From Xanthomonas arboricola pv. populi (lineage in GTDB: Bacteria; Pseudomonadota; Gammaproteobacteria; Xanthomonadales; Xanthomonadaceae), in contig NZ_MDEB01000002.1 of the NCBI RefSeq assembly GCF_002939945.1, positions 124,001-188,000 on the forward strand: 64,000 nt of DNA, in the 5' to 3' direction. How positions within the stretch are numbered: position 1 is the first letter of the stretch; each line of letters opens with the position of its first letter. The translations under genes were made by a program, and so were the position numbers. Shown in pieces: positions 26,745 to 35,427 of this stretch. The notes below the pieces were generated by a model. It was not told where the DNA came from, searched no databases, and saw only the letters and a list, made by a program, of their open reading frames with translations.

Positions 26745-27518
26745 TTACTCCCACACGCGCCACGGCGCGCGATTGGACGACCAGAGGGTTTCGAGATGAT
26801 TGCGGTCGCGCAGCGTGTCCATCGGCTGCCAGAAGCCGTCGTGGCGATACACGCTCAGCTCGTCGCGACCGACCAGCGTCTCCAGCGGGCTGTTCTCCCA
26901 CACGGTGGCATCGCCGTCGATCACATCGATCACGCGCGGGTCGAGCACGAAGAAGCCGCCGTTGATCAGGCCGTCGCCATCCAGCGGCTTCTCGCGGAAT
27001 CCGGTGACCTGTTCGCCTTCCACACGCAGGGCGCCAAAGCGGCCGGGGGGTTGCACTGCGGTGACCGTGGCCATGCGGCCTTCGCGCTGGTGCAGTGCGA
27101 TGGCGGCAGTGATATCCACATCGGCCACACCATCGCCATACGTCATGCAGAACGCCGCCTCGTCGCGCAGATGCTCTCGCACCCGGCGCAACCGGCCACC
27201 GGTCATGGTCTGTGCGCCGGTATCGACCAGCGTCACGCGCCAGGGTTCGGCGCGGGTGTTGTGCAAGGTGGTGGTGTTGCTGCCGAGGTCGCAGGTGACG
27301 TCGGATTCGCGCATGTGGTAGTTCATGAAAAAATCCTTGATCACCTCACCGCGGTAACCCAGACAGACGATGAAATCCTGGATGCCGTGGTGCGCGTAGA
27401 TCTTCATGATGTGCCAGAGGATCGGCTTGCCGCCGATCTCCACCATGGGTTTGGGGCGGATGGCGGTTTCTTCGGAAATGCGCGTTCCCAGGCCGCCCGC
27501 AAGAATGACTGCTTTCAT
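26745..27518 (-). CDS. rfbF: Glucose-1-phosphate cytidylyltransferase
   Basis: Makes CDP-glucose from CTP and glucose-1-phosphate, the entry step to CDP-deoxysugars. The 257-residue product has AVILAGGLGTRISEET at residues 3-18, RPKPMVEIGGKPILWHIMK, YGDGVADVDI (metal-binding Asp) and INGGFFVLDP, all as in RfbF. It is separated by 52 bases from the upstream glycosyltransferase gene and 4 bases from the epimerase gene. The following enzymes should act on CDP-glucose or a derivative. Confidence 0.93.
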   Translation of the reverse strand: MKAVILAGGLGTRISEETAIRPKPMVEIGGKPILWHIMKIYAHHGIQDFIVCLGYRGEVIKDFFMNYHMRESDVTCDLGSNTTTLHNTRAEPWRVTLVDTGAQTMTGGRLRRVREHLRDEAAFCMTYGDGVADVDITAAIALHQREGRMATVTAVQPPGRFGALRVEGEQVTGFREKPLDGDGLINGGFFVLDPRVIDVIDGDATVWENSPLETLVGRDELSVYRHDGFWQPMDTLRDRNHLETLWSSNRAPWRVWE

Positions 27519-27570
27519 TGCTGATCCTTGAACTGACGCGCCGGTGATTTCGGCGCAGTGCGATGGAGCG

Positions 27571-28755
27571 CTAGGCGGTCATGCTCAGCGCAATCGCCGG
27601 CGGGCAGGCGGCCTGTTCGGCCATCGTGGCCAGGTTATCGAGCATGGCAAGGCGCTCGGCCATCAGTGGCGGGCGCGGCAGCTGCAGCGTCTGCAGGATC
27701 TGCGCCCATCGGTGTGCCCAGTCGTGCCGTCGCAGGCACTGCACGGTGTTGTGCAGACGGGCACGCTCCAGTCGGTCGGTCTGCTGCTCCAGATCGCGCA
27801 GGAAAATGCCAATCTCCTCGTCATCGGCCGGCAGCTCGATCACCGCGTCTTCCCAATCGAAGTACTGGGCAAATTCGGGGCATGCCTGTGCGGAGCCAAG
27901 AATCACTGCGCCCCCGGCGGCACCTTCGAAATAGCGCGTTGCCAGCGCCTGTTTTTTCACGCCCTTGAAGAATCCTTGCGTATCGACCACGAAATCGTGC
28001 GCCATGAAGAACTTGGCGCGCTTGATCATGGCTGCAGATTGCAGCCGATGTGCAGCCCAGTCCTGCACCGCGCCACCGCGCAGCACATCGTGCAGATAGA
28101 AAAAATCGGGGTTGGCCTGTGCATGTGCAAGCAATTGCGCGTGCACCTGCGGCATGCGCCGGCCGATGCTGACCACGTCGATGCAGCGCTGTGGCGGCCG
28201 TGGCAATGGCGTCGCCAGCAGGGTGTCGCAGGCGCTGGCCAGAAACGACACCGGTGTGCTGGTATAGCCGCGCAGCGCATCGACGCAACTGGCGTTGAGC
28301 ACGAAGACATGGTCGAACTGATCCAGCAATTTCAACTCGGCCTTCTGCGACTCCAGCAATTCCGGCCAGGTTTCCAGCAGATACACCACGCGGGTGCGGC
28401 AGCGCTCGCGCCATCCCTCGATGCGCCCAAGCGTGCTCAATTCCCTGGGGAACTGGCACACGTAGAAGAACAGGTCGTAGTCCTGTTCTACGACCAGGGG
28501 CTGTGCGTTGGAGCGCGCAGGTTGCCCGCTCAGCCGCTGCAGCGCAGAGACGCCGCGATGTTTGAGCTCGTTGAGCAGATACGACACGCCGGGATTGACG
28601 CCGCGTCCGCGGGTGTACTCGGGCGCGGGCGGGCACAGCAGCTGCGCGTGTTCCAGGCTGCTGACCACGTTGAGCAATGCATATGCCTGCCCATTGAAGG
28701 CCTCTGGCCATGCCTCGTAATTGGAGGCGAGCAGGACCGAACGCGTTGCGTCCAT
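27571..28755 (-). CDS. Glycosyltransferase, CgeB/GT-B-like
   Basis: A 394-residue cytosolic protein. The N-terminal half is family-poor (LLASNYEAWPEAFNGQ). The C-terminal half has the CgeB-type GT-B pattern: IDVVSIGRRMPQVHAQLLAH, IKRAKFFMAHDFVVDTQGFF, ALATRYFEGAAGGAVILGS and YFDWEDAVIELPADDEE, where the glutamate of RYFEGAAGG would hold the sugar nucleotide. ATG at 28755. As first gene of the operon it is a fair candidate to transfer the CDP-derived or another sugar; assignment to a precise family is uncertain. Confidence 0.75.
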   Translation of the reverse strand: MDATRSVLLASNYEAWPEAFNGQAYALLNVVSSLEHAQLLCPPAPEYTRGRGVNPGVSYLLNELKHRGVSALQRLSGQPARSNAQPLVVEQDYDLFFYVCQFPRELSTLGRIEGWRERCRTRVVYLLETWPELLESQKAELKLLDQFDHVFVLNASCVDALRGYTSTPVSFLASACDTLLATPLPRPPQRCIDVVSIGRRMPQVHAQLLAHAQANPDFFYLHDVLRGGAVQDWAAHRLQSAAMIKRAKFFMAHDFVVDTQGFFKGVKKQALATRYFEGAAGGAVILGSAQACPEFAQYFDWEDAVIELPADDEEIGIFLRDLEQQTDRLERARLHNTVQCLRRHDWAHRWAQILQTLQLPRPPLMAERLAMLDNLATMAEQAACPPAIALSMTA

Positions 28756-28991
28756 TCAAACTCCTTCGGTAATTGCAACTTCGAACCGGACGCGACAGGT
28801 CACGCTCGGGTGGGGGGAAGAATGCACACCGCAAAATTCGGAAAACGTCTGTCGGCGTTGAATAACGTGATTCACGTCATGTGTTGAGCTGAATATAGAG
28901 CTGGATAGTGAGAAAACAGTGATACCGGTCGCGACAATCCTGCGCGTTCTAGTGACCGGATAGACTGATCGACCATCGTGCGAGAGCGACC
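28756..28991. other. Divergent regulatory gap between the sugar operon and the oxidase gene
   Basis: A gap of 236 bases, more AT-rich than the flanks around 28840-28930. It should hold promoters for both directions. No clear consensus boxes were found. Confidence 0.5.
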
Positions 28992-30122
28992 ATGCAAGAC
29001 GTCGAGTGCATCGTGATAGGTGCCGGAGTGGTGGGGCTGGCAATTGCGCGCGAGCTGGCGATGCAAGGGCACGAGGTGCTGGTACTGGAATCGGAAGGCG
29101 CCATCGGTACCGGCACCAGCGCACGCAATAGCGAGGTGATTCATGCCGGGCTCTACTATCCGGCCGGTTCGTTGAAAGCGCGGCTGTGCATCAGCGGCAA
29201 TGCGCTGTTGTATGCGTACTGCCAGCAGCGCCACGTGCCGCATCAGCGCTGTGGCAAATTGATCATCGCCTGCGATCAGGCGCAGCGCGACCAGCTCGAG
29301 CACTTGCACCGCAGTGCCATCGCCAGCGGCGCGCACGGCTTGCTCCCGCTCGACGCGGCATACGTACAGGTCCGCGAACCGGCCTTGCGCTGCGTCGCGG
29401 CGCTGGAGTCCACCACTACCGGCATCATCGACAGCCATGCGCTGATGCTGGCGTTGCAGGGCGATGCCGAAGCGCATGGCGCCACCGTGGCGCTGCGTGC
29501 AACGGTCGCACAGGTCGAGCCGCTTGCGCAGGGTTTGCGCGTGACCGTCGTGGGTCAGCCACCGGCGAGGCTGACCTGCGCCTGGCTGGTGAACGCGGCC
29601 GGTCATGGTGCTCCGCCGCTGGCCGCGCGGATCGCTGACCTGCCAGCGCATGCACAGGTTCGCAGTTATTTCGCCAAAGGCAGCTACTTCACCCTGGCGG
29701 GGCGCTCGCCATTCCAGCAGTTGATCTACCCCATGCCCGAACCCGGTGGCCTGGGTGTGCATCTCACGCTGGATCTGCATGGGCGTGCGCGTTTTGGCCC
29801 CGACGTGGAGTGGGTGGCGCAGCCCGACTATCGCTGCGAGCCAGCGCATGCGGCGCGTTTTGCCGCAGCGATCCGGCGTTACTGGCCTGGCCTGCCGGAC
29901 GGCGCTTTGCAGCCCGGCTATTGCGGTGTACGTCCGAAGATCAGCGGGCCTGGTGAGGCGGCGGCCGATTTCCGTATCGACGGTCCGTCCATGCACGGCA
30001 TCGCCGGTCTGGTGAACCTGTTCGGGATCGAGTCGCCAGGCTTGACCTGCTGCCTGAGCATCGCGCGGCACGTGACCGCATTGCTAGCTGCTGGGCGCAG
30101 CGCTACCACGGCGCCGGTCTGA
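28992..30122 (+). CDS. lhgO: FAD-dependent oxidoreductase, L-2-hydroxyglutarate oxidase-like (LhgO)
   Basis: DAO-fold flavoprotein of 376 residues. FAD-binding start CIVIGAGVVGLAIARELA at residues 6-23, then GTGTSARNSEVIHAGLYYP, which is the signature of the L-2-hydroxyglutarate dehydrogenase/oxidase branch. The C-terminal part has GVRPKISGPG and LFGIESPGLTCCLSIA. It would oxidise L-2-hydroxyglutarate to 2-oxoglutarate with electrons passed to the quinone pool. It stands alone, divergent from the sugar operon, so the context adds nothing. Confidence 0.87.
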   Translation: MQDVECIVIGAGVVGLAIARELAMQGHEVLVLESEGAIGTGTSARNSEVIHAGLYYPAGSLKARLCISGNALLYAYCQQRHVPHQRCGKLIIACDQAQRDQLEHLHRSAIASGAHGLLPLDAAYVQVREPALRCVAALESTTTGIIDSHALMLALQGDAEAHGATVALRATVAQVEPLAQGLRVTVVGQPPARLTCAWLVNAAGHGAPPLAARIADLPAHAQVRSYFAKGSYFTLAGRSPFQQLIYPMPEPGGLGVHLTLDLHGRARFGPDVEWVAQPDYRCEPAHAARFAAAIRRYWPGLPDGALQPGYCGVRPKISGPGEAAADFRIDGPSMHGIAGLVNLFGIESPGLTCCLSIARHVTALLAAGRSATTAPV

Positions 30123-30450
30123 CGTCGCCAAGCCGTGCTCCCGGTTCCGGTTCGCTGGCGCATCGGCGAGCCGGGACATCGACCGATCTGACGATGCTGC
30201 ATGCCTGAATGGTGCCTGTGGCGGCCGTATGAGCGGGTCGTTCGCGCGCCGCGTTGGTAGCGCTATCCATGTGTTGCGAGCGTAGCGTCGGCCAGCGCGT
30301 GGCAGGAGTGCAAGATTTGCACAGCGAGCGCAGCTGTTTTTTCCTGCATTGTGCGGATGGGCACCGTCTCGTATGGCTTTACGGGTTGGCACGATAGTTG
30401 CGTTACCTCTTCCTACCAGTGGCGTGATCGACGCATCGAGAGGAGGCACA
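30123..30450. other. Gene-free leader of the KGG stress gene
   Basis: No convincing reading frame. The right end holds the sigma-54 promoter at 30386-30402. The remainder shows nothing I recognise. Confidence 0.55.
30386..30402 (+). promoter_or_regulatory. Sigma-54 (RpoN) promoter
   Basis: TTGGCACGATAGTTGCG matches the -24/-12 consensus YTGGCACG-N4-TTGCW at all but the last base. GG (30388-30389) and GC (30400-30401) are 10 bases apart, the required spacing. The predicted start, about 12 bases on, leaves a leader of some 38 bases with GAGAGGAGG before GTG at 30451. Confidence 0.8.
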
Positions 30451-30708
30451 GTGGAAGACGGACAAAGCAGTACTCGTAGCCGGCGCGGTTTTGCCGCATT
30501 GGATCCGGAAAAGCGCCGTGTGTTGGCGAGCAGCGGCGGCAAGGCCGCGCATGCCAGCGGCAATGCGCACGAATTTACCAGCGACGAGGCGCGCGAAGCT
30601 GGCCGCAAAGGCGGCCAGGCCGTCAGCCGCGATCGCGATCATATGTCGCGGATCGGAAGCAAGGGTGGGCGTTCCAAGCAGGCCAAACCTCAGGAAGAGG
30701 CCGTCTGA
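30451..30708 (+). CDS. KGG-motif general stress protein
   Basis: Small hydrophilic glycine-rich protein of the GsiB/KGG family, made under stress or starvation. Three motif units can be seen: RGFAALDPEKRRVLASSGGKAAH, EAREAGRKGGQAVS and MSRIGSKGGRSK. The start is GTG at 30451 behind AGAGGAGGC; the frame is open upstream but that part lies across the promoter. The product has 85 residues and is rich in Ser, Lys and Gly, likely disordered. A sigma-54 promoter lies 50 bases before the start. Confidence 0.87.
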   Translation: MEDGQSSTRSRRGFAALDPEKRRVLASSGGKAAHASGNAHEFTSDEAREAGRKGGQAVSRDRDHMSRIGSKGGRSKQAKPQEEAV

Positions 30709-30718
30709 ACAAGACGTG

Positions 30719-30744
30719 CGGCGCGCATCTGGCGCGCCGTTCTT
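30719..30744 (+). terminator. Terminator of the KGG stress gene
   Basis: CGGCGCGC (30719-30726) and GCGCGCCG (30732-30739) form an 8-bp stem with a 5-base loop, followed by TTCTT. It starts 11 bases after the stop. Confidence 0.7.
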
Positions 30745-31385
30745 GCTGCAGCGGGCTGCATGCCGTGCACGCTACGCGCAGGGCATGCCTAGTTTTTTTG
30801 CGGAACTGCCCGCTGGGTTCACGGCACGTTTAGAACAATCGATTGCAGCGACATGTGGTTTTCGATGTGTTTGTGCCTCGCATGGATCGATTGAGACCTG
30901 ACGAAGATGTTGATGTGCAATGCATCAATACGACCACGAAAGGTTTTTCACGCGGTCCCGCGCCCCCGCTATCGATTGCAGGGAAATAATTTTGCGATTG
31001 CTTGCTGCGCGCACCCAAGCGACTGCAGGATTTGCATCCACTGCAGGATGTTCAAAATCGGCAGCTGGATTGGATTCAAGGGCGTTCAGTGGAAGACCTA
31101 GAATGCCATTGCATGGCAGTTGGCCTGCGTAAACCCTTCCGACTGTCCAGCACTGAACCCGGATCAGCGACCATCGCAGGCCCAACTGCGGCGGCGGTCG
31201 CGGTAACCGGCATGCAAGGCAGTAGCGCGCCCGTTGTCGACAGAGGCTTTTCGACAACCAAATTTGATGGCCCGCCGCAACCGGGCTCGGCCTTATGCGC
31301 AGTCACCGTCATCGCGTCTGCCGCCGAATGGACCGTCCAGCGCGCAGGGCTTACCCTGGCCGTCTTTCAATGGACGGCACCGGTA
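30740..31385. other. Long stretch without a convincing gene
   Basis: About 645 bases between the stress gene terminator and the peptidase start. A frame runs into the peptidase from upstream but its text is low-complexity and not like a signal peptide. The only structure I see is an 8-bp hairpin (GTTGTCGA 31233-31240, TCGACAAC 31251-31258). Base composition is more mixed than in nearby genes, in keeping with decayed or regulatory DNA. Confidence 0.5.
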
Positions 31386-32306
31386 ATGACAGAACGCATG
31401 GCGTATCCGATTGGCATTCCACAGCAGCCCTGGGGCGAGGCGGAGCGCGCCGCATGGCGGGCACGCCAGCTGCGTCAGCGCAGTCATGCCGACGATGTGG
31501 TGCAGGTGATCGATGCACTGGATGCCAGCTATGAGCGCGTGCATTACGGAACGATCCAGGCGACTGCTGAGCAGTATCCGTTGATCGCGCTGCGCAGCGC
31601 CGCGTGGGATGCGGCGCTGCCCTGTGCGCTGGTGACCGGTGGCGTGCATGGCTATGAAACCAGCGGCGTGCAGGGCGCACTGCAGTTCCTGCAGCAACGC
31701 GCGGCGGCCTACGCAGGCAAGCTCAATCTGCTGGTGGTGCCTTGCGTCAATCCGTGGGGCTACGAGCGGGTCCAGCGCTGGAATGCCGATGCCATCGACC
31801 CCAATCGTGCGTTTCGCCAAGACAGCCCGGCCGCCGAGTCGGCGGCCTTGATGCAGTTGGTCGCGACAGTGGCCGGACAGATGCTGGTGCATATCGATCT
31901 GCACGAAACCACCGACAGCGACGAGAGCGAATTTCGTCCGGCCCTGGCCGCGCGTGATGGCGTCGATTTCGTGCCCGGCCGCATTCCCGATGGCTTTTAC
32001 CTGGTGGGCGATAGCGAAGATCCGCAACCGCAGTTCCAGCAGGCAATCATTGCCGCCGTCGCCGAGGTCACCCATATCGCACCTGCCGACGCGAACGGCC
32101 AGATCATCGGCGCAGCGGTGGTCGCTCCTGGCGTGATCAACTACCCGGTACGGCGTCTGGGCCTGTGCGCGGGCGTCACCGATGCACGTTATCGCACCAC
32201 CACCGAGGTGTATCCGGACAGCCCGCGCGCAACGCCCGCGCAGTGCAACGCCGCGCAGGTGGCTGCCATCTGCGCGGCGCTGGACTACGCGCTCGCACAC
32301 CGCTGA
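31386..32306 (+). CDS. M14-family zinc carboxypeptidase
   Basis: Metallopeptidase of 306 residues. Zinc ligands are visible as HGYE (VTGGVHGYETSG, the H-x-x-E pair) and the third ligand His in LVHIDLHETTD; the general-base Glu is in the TTTEVYPDSP segment near the end. Arg in DPNRAFRQ fits the substrate-carboxylate site. ATG at 31386 (MTERMAYPIG) gives a cytosolic protein; ATG at 31398 is an alternative, and no signal peptide is seen. The natural substrate is unknown, perhaps muropeptides or C-terminally modified peptides. Confidence 0.83.
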   Translation: MTERMAYPIGIPQQPWGEAERAAWRARQLRQRSHADDVVQVIDALDASYERVHYGTIQATAEQYPLIALRSAAWDAALPCALVTGGVHGYETSGVQGALQFLQQRAAAYAGKLNLLVVPCVNPWGYERVQRWNADAIDPNRAFRQDSPAAESAALMQLVATVAGQMLVHIDLHETTDSDESEFRPALAARDGVDFVPGRIPDGFYLVGDSEDPQPQFQQAIIAAVAEVTHIAPADANGQIIGAAVVAPGVINYPVRRLGLCAGVTDARYRTTTEVYPDSPRATPAQCNAAQVAAICAALDYALAHR

Positions 32307-32440
32307 CAGCATGGGCTGGCGCGGGCATCGATGCTGTCGCTGCGGCGACGCCAGTCATCTGCAACACTGCCCAAGCGCACGCCTTTAGACCCACCGCGCG
32401 GCTAGACTATGCAGTTCTTCCCATGCATGGACGACCCTGG

Positions 32441-33139
32441 ATGACCCACGATGCGATAGACGGTGCACGCAGACGCCTGCTGGGCGGCGCGATGGGAATG
32501 GCCATCAGCGGCGGTGTACTTGCCAGGCAACCCAACACGGAGAACACGATGGCGCAGGATACGCATTGGCAGGATGGCAGCTGGCTCAATCGACCACGGA
32601 CCGTCGCCATCAGCGACGGCATGCTGGACGTGGTCACCGACAAGGCCACCGATTTCTGGCGCAAGACGCATTACGGATTTACGCGCGATAGCGGGCATTT
32701 TCTCGGGATCACCACCGCAGCCCGGTTCACCGCGCAGTTGCGGGTGCGCGCGCAATACGAGTCGCTCTACGACCAGGCCGGCATCATGGTGCGCGTGGAC
32801 GAGCAGCACTGGGTCAAGGCGGGCATCGAGCTCAGCGATGGCCGCGCCATGCTCAGCAGCGTGTTGACCAACCCGGTCTCGGATTGGGCGACCGGGCCTT
32901 ACGAGGCGGACCCCAAGGATTTCTGGATACGCGCCACCGTTGCCGATGGCGTCCTGCGTCTACAGGTGTCGGCCGATGGCCATACCTGGCCGCTGGTGAG
33001 GCTTTGTCCGTTTCCTGTCGCCAATGCGTATCAGGTGGGACCGATGTGCTGCACGCCAGAGCGTGCCGGACTGAAAGTGCGTTTTTCCGACTGGATGCTA
33101 GGTCCGCCGCTTGGCAAGGACTTGCACGATCTGAGTTGA
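32441..33139 (+). CDS. DUF1349 (YesU-like) concanavalin-like protein with possible Tat signal
   Basis: The core, from about residue 50, is the DUF1349 beta-sandwich: ATDFWRKTHYGFTRDSGHFL, YDQAGIMVRVDEQHWVKAGIEL, PVSDWATGP and PFPVANAYQVGPMCCTPERAGL. B. subtilis YesU of this family sits among pectin-use genes. Starting at ATG 32441 the first residues read DGARRRLLGGAMGMAISGGV, a plausible twin-arginine signal. ATG at 32549 (MAQDTHW) with GGAG before it would give a cytosolic form of 196 residues. Start and location are therefore uncertain. Confidence 0.78.
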   Translation: MTHDAIDGARRRLLGGAMGMAISGGVLARQPNTENTMAQDTHWQDGSWLNRPRTVAISDGMLDVVTDKATDFWRKTHYGFTRDSGHFLGITTAARFTAQLRVRAQYESLYDQAGIMVRVDEQHWVKAGIELSDGRAMLSSVLTNPVSDWATGPYEADPKDFWIRATVADGVLRLQVSADGHTWPLVRLCPFPVANAYQVGPMCCTPERAGLKVRFSDWMLGPPLGKDLHDLS

Positions 33140-33263
33140 TCGCCGTGTGGCAACGCAGTGTGCGCGCTGCGTTGCCACGCGTATCACTGCAGGAGGCGAG
33201 TGCGGTGCTACGCGAATCGATCAAGGACGATGCACGCGCGTATCGCGCCTCGAGCAGATCGCA

Positions 33264-35084
33264 TTACGGCAAGCGCTGTTCGGCCACGGCGTTTGCCACA
33301 TAAGCCGCGACCAGCTCTGCCTCCATCGGCCGGGCCAGCAGATAGCCTTGCGCTTCATCGCATCCCCAACTGCGCAGCAGCGCAATTTCGTCGGCGTGTT
33401 CGATGCCCTCTGCCACGGTGCGGTATCCCAGCGCACTGGCCAGGCGTACCACGGCCTCGGCGCGCATCTGCACGCCGGCCTTGGTGGCGATGCCGGTCAC
33501 AAGCGAGCGATCGAGCTTGAGCACGTTGACCGGCAGTTCGGTGAGGTAGCCGAAGTTGCTGTAGCCGGTGCCGAAGTCGTCGATGGCCACACTGACCCCG
33601 GCGTCGCGCAGGGCGCGCAGCCGCGGCACGGCCTCCACGTTGCTGCGCAGCCAGCGGCCCTCGGTGATCTCCAGCTCGATGCGGTGGGTGGGAATGGCCA
33701 GTTCCCTGCAGCGATGGATGACGTCTGCGGCCAGATTGAGGTTGCCGAAATCGCGCGAAGACAGATTGATCGACATGGAGAAATCCAGCCCCTGCGCACG
33801 CCAGCTCGCCAATTGCACCAACGCGTTCTCGATCACCCAGTTGGTGACGGTGCACATCAAGGCGGTCTTTTCGAACAACGGGATGAATTCGTCCGGACCG
33901 ATCGGGCCGAGGCTGGCATGCCGCCAGCGCAGCAGCGCCTCGAAGCCGGTCACCGACAAGTCCTCAAGGTTGATCCGGGGCTGGAAGACCAGGCGGAAAT
34001 CGCCCGCTTCCAGGGCCTTTTCGGCATCCAGCGCCAACCGGTACGAACGTTGGATCGCATCGTCGTGGGATGCGCTGTACCAGCACACGATGGCATGGTT
34101 GTTGATCGCATCGCCCAGTGCCACCAGCCCCTTGCGCATGACGTCGTTGGTGTCCGGTTGCTGCGGCGCAAAGCGCACGACACCGGCATGAAAGGTCAAC
34201 GACATGGGGATGCCGGCCGCATCCACCGGCGCATGCAACATGTCGCGCAGATCGAGCAACAGGTCTTCCATCTCGTCGGGCGCGGAATTCAACAGAAAAT
34301 ACGCAAAACGCATCGGTGCCACGTGATAGACGGTTGCCTTGCCGCGCAGTGCGCGCGTCAGCACGTAGCTTGCGTGGCGCACCAGTTCTTCCAGCGGCTG
34401 AATGCCCAGCGCCTGGCGTGCTTCATTGGCCGCCTGGGTGTCGTAGACCTCGATGAAGGCGGCAATGGTCGGTACGCAGTGGCTCCCGAAAGCGAGGGCA
34501 TCCAGATCCGACTGCAGCTGGCGTGCATTGAGCAAGCCGCTATGCGGTTCGCGCCGCCCGGCGCCGAATTGCAGTTCCAGCTGCGCGGCTGCCACATTGG
34601 CGAACATCAACAACTGTTGGTGTTCCTGGCTGGCCAGGCGACGCTCGCGCGTATCGATCACGCACAGGGTGCCGGACACACCGGTCTGCGGTGCACCCAC
34701 CGGAACGCATGCGATAAAGCGCGCCGGCAAGCCCGGGAAGGCGGCGTCGCCCAGCTGGATCGGGGCAAGGGCGGCAGGTTCGATCAGCTCCGTCACGCCA
34801 TTGGCCGCAGCGAACGCATGCCCGCACAATTCGATGGCTTGCTCGACGTGGGCGGCACTGATGCCGCGCGCCGCCAGCACGCGCATGCGTCCACCTTCGA
34901 TGATGGTCAGTGCGGCCGCAGGCGCAACCAGTGCATGACACAGCAAACGCGCGATCTGATCGAGCGGCTCCATGCCACCCAGGTCGATCGGCACGCCCGA
35001 CCAGTCAAAGTGTTGTTCCTGGCGTTTGGTATCCGAAGCGAACATCATGTCGTCAGGTTCCGTGTTGAAGATCACACACTGCAT
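33264..35084 (-). CDS. GAF - degenerate GGDEF - EAL cyclic-di-GMP phosphodiesterase
   Basis: Signalling protein of 606 residues. An N-terminal GAF sensor (about 30-170, with CVPVGAPQTGVSGTLCVID) is followed by a GGDEF-like fold that lacks the GGDEF motif (MRFAYFLLN in its place) and by an EAL domain from about residue 350. The EAL metal and substrate residues are all there: GFEALLRWRH, SINLSSRDF, IELEITEG, AIDDFGTGYSN, NVLKLDRSLV, TVAEGIEH and DEAQGYLLARP. So it is likely an active phosphodiesterase. ATG at 35084 (MQCVIF) is chosen; later Met codons near 35045 are possible. Confidence 0.9.
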   Translation of the reverse strand: MQCVIFNTEPDDMMFASDTKRQEQHFDWSGVPIDLGGMEPLDQIARLLCHALVAPAAALTIIEGGRMRVLAARGISAAHVEQAIELCGHAFAAANGVTELIEPAALAPIQLGDAAFPGLPARFIACVPVGAPQTGVSGTLCVIDTRERRLASQEHQQLLMFANVAAAQLELQFGAGRREPHSGLLNARQLQSDLDALAFGSHCVPTIAAFIEVYDTQAANEARQALGIQPLEELVRHASYVLTRALRGKATVYHVAPMRFAYFLLNSAPDEMEDLLLDLRDMLHAPVDAAGIPMSLTFHAGVVRFAPQQPDTNDVMRKGLVALGDAINNHAIVCWYSASHDDAIQRSYRLALDAEKALEAGDFRLVFQPRINLEDLSVTGFEALLRWRHASLGPIGPDEFIPLFEKTALMCTVTNWVIENALVQLASWRAQGLDFSMSINLSSRDFGNLNLAADVIHRCRELAIPTHRIELEITEGRWLRSNVEAVPRLRALRDAGVSVAIDDFGTGYSNFGYLTELPVNVLKLDRSLVTGIATKAGVQMRAEAVVRLASALGYRTVAEGIEHADEIALLRSWGCDEAQGYLLARPMEAELVAAYVANAVAEQRLP

Positions 35085-35427
35085 GGCTACTAGAAACAAA
35101 CCGAGGTCACCAAAAGGTGACGATCATGGGCGGTAAAACTTTTCCGAATAAGTCAGCCCATTCCAATAAACTCCACCGCACGCCATCGAGCGCGACAATA
35201 AACTGGACCGGCGGAGCGGCCGCACACAAATACCGTAATCAGTGAACAGCGTCGACAGTTGGCGGTGGTCTTGACGGTCAAAGCGGACTCATTAAGCCGG
35301 CCGTGCTATATCCATGAGGGCGGGTCGGGGCAACCATCGCGCGGAAAAGACCCAGCATCACCGCGCTCATCACGTGGCAGCTGGCAGCATCAGCGCACGT
35401 TTCACCAACGCGCCTAATGAGTCCGCC
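35085..35427. other. Divergent gap between the EAL gene and the DUF2231 gene
   Basis: 343 bases without a convincing gene. TTGACGG at about 35270 could be a -35 box but no -10 lies at proper spacing. Nothing else recognised. Confidence 0.5.

Noticed and set aside
28756-28991. Plant-inducible promoter (TTCGC-N15-TTCGC) and type III effector genes
   Set aside because: I looked for this Xanthomonas virulence signature here and in other gaps and saw no properly spaced pair, nor any effector-like protein.
31002-31385. Extended N-terminus of the M14 peptidase
   Set aside because: The frame is open but the added 128 residues lack a signal peptide or domain, and the family fold begins at the later Met.
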